A stretch of 64,000 bases of DNA from Kitagawia praeruptora (lineage: Eukaryota > Streptophyta > Magnoliopsida > Apiales > Apiaceae). Location: contig CM075354.1 of assembly GCA_037693485.1 (NCBI GenBank), forward strand, positions 89,277,001 through 89,341,000. The letters are read 5' to 3'. Each line of letters begins with the position of its first letter. Within the stretch, counting starts at the first letter, position 1. The notes under the pieces were generated by a model that was given only the letters and a program-made list of their open reading frames with translations, was not told where the DNA came from and did not search any database. A program made the translations under genes and the position numbers. Of the stretch, positions 62,919 to 64,000 are shown piece by piece.

Positions 62919-63158
62919 TTAATGTTCTCTTTCTTTTGCTATATGAAAAACGATCACTCTTTCATCAACAAATAATATATCATCAATGTATACTCGATAT
63001 CGATTTCGATTCTCACTTTCAAAAGGATTGAGCTCAATAATTGCTCCATTTTCAAACCAATGTCTTAGAACCTTAATACACTCCCATGAATCACCACGTA
63101 GGGTTTCGAAGATCTGACTAGCGAGTTTACGCAAAGGTCTATTTCTATTTAGAAATTG
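62919..63158 (-). other. Unidentified open frame, about 79 codons, no ATG
   Basis: Open from just after a TGA at 63159-63161 to a stop at 62919-62921, with no ATG at its start. The product would be rich in charged and hydrophobic residues in a globular-looking mix (for example SQIFETLRGDSWECIKVL and NPFESENRNRYRVYIDD). That is less biased than a chance AT-rich frame would give. I do not recognise the family. The preceding frame (63245-63433) also looks protein-like, so both may be pieces of one old coding sequence interrupted by stops. It may be a remnant of a transposable element or host exon. Confidence 0.25.
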
Positions 63159-64000
63159 TCACTCCAACTTGAGTTGTTGAAATTTCCATTTCTGGAAGAG
63201 AAGTTTCATCATTTTCAAATTTCCGTATACCACTTTAAGAATTCTTAGGCCCCACTCATCATAGGATCCATAAGAACATTGAATAGAGATAACTCACAAG
63301 GAATAAATGTTAAATAACACATACGCATGCTCAATTCTTGATGGAGAAAATCTTTTATGAAAGGATTAACTGAGAGATCATTATGATCATTGAACATTTG
63401 TTTTGTTGCATGTATCATTAGGACAACCGTCATAGTACGTAAGGTGGCCAGCCTTTGGTACTCTAATTAACAAACAACAATACAAACAGTGGCGTCCCAC
63501 CAGACTTCAATCACAGAGACTGATAGTTTTCCCCTATAAATAGGGTTGTTCATCTCAATATCTCAAAGGGTGTCAAATATAGAAAGAATTATGAAAAAGG
63601 ATTTGTATTTATGAAAGTACACAATGCTGGGTAAATTAACCTCTAAGCAGTAAAGGTTTTTTTTTTTCCAAACAGGATAGAAATTTTCTGAGTAAAGTCA
63701 AATGATAAAATTTATCGATAATCGCTGTTAACGAAGTTATTTAAAGAATGATTTTCCAGCACAAAATAAGCTCTTAGGAACAACAATCGATTCTCGAATA
63801 AAAGCGACGCTTGCAGACTCTGGTAGCTCGTCAGGGAAGAAAATCTCTAAAAGATAATGTACGAAAAAAACACATTATCATATAGAACTATTTCAACCTT
63901 TATAAGTTATATATCTAGAAAACTAATGTCGGTCTCGAAATCGTTTAAGAATTTAGCATCGAACTTGGAACACATAGTTGCATATCTCTTTAAGCCCATC
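63159..64000. other. AT-rich sequence, no supported feature
   Basis: Contains a 62-codon minus-strand open frame (63245-63433) without recognisable motifs and a T-run near 63657-63668. No copy of the TGTAACGCCCCC LTR start was seen, so the 5' LTR must begin beyond 64000 or has been lost. Confidence 0.3.

Noticed and set aside
62500..64000. 5' LTR or tRNA-Met primer binding site of the element
   Set aside because: Neither the TGTAACGCCCCC start nor a sequence complementary to the initiator tRNA end was seen in this stretch.

Overview
This is nuclear DNA from a flowering plant, probably a eudicot. The plant origin rests on three things. There is a long tandem 5S ribosomal DNA array whose genes match the plant 5S sequence and carry the plant-type upstream signals (TATATA near -28, GC near -12, C at -1). 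The coding remains to the right are those of a plant Ty3/gypsy chromovirus. No bacterial gene organisation is present. The species cannot be named from the sequence alone.

Positions 1-53601 are one uninterrupted, head-to-tail 5S rDNA array with every gene on the minus strand. Stepping through unit by unit, I count 166 complete genes plus one truncated gene at the right end. Only 51 are full length (119 nt; one of these has an internal 16-bp duplication, giving 135 nt). The other 115 carry the same net 16-bp deletion near the RNA 3' end (103 nt). Unit length is 333 bp with a full gene and 317 bp with a deleted gene. The array is organised above the unit level: over much of it the order is full - deleted - deleted, a 967-bp trimer marked by linked spacer variants. 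This order runs without a break for 25 trimers from 22285 to 46475. The left 9 kb is irregular and mostly lacks the trimer markers, 9-22 kb is transitional, and the last 7 kb is disturbed again. The array ends inside a 5S gene at about 53601.

Positions 53602-54358 hold AT-rich sequence with no gene I can support. From 54359 there is a minus-strand Ty3/gypsy element that resembles the Tekay/Del chromovirus group. It has a long LTR (54359-58405, about 4.05 kb, TGTAA...TTACA), a polypurine tract, and then, read leftwards from about 62.2 kb, a gag remnant, protease, reverse transcriptase, RNase H, integrase and a chromodomain-like tail. The polyprotein is broken by several stops and frameshifts, its reverse transcriptase active site is altered, and an A20 tract sits beside the protease active site. 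The second LTR is not visible before the window ends. Positions 62172-64000 hold no recognisable gene apart from a short unidentified open frame.

The most notable feature is the 5S array. Roughly two thirds of its genes share a deletion that should prevent normal 5S folding, yet they keep the upstream promoter signals and terminators and have been amplified together with one intact gene as a higher-order repeat.
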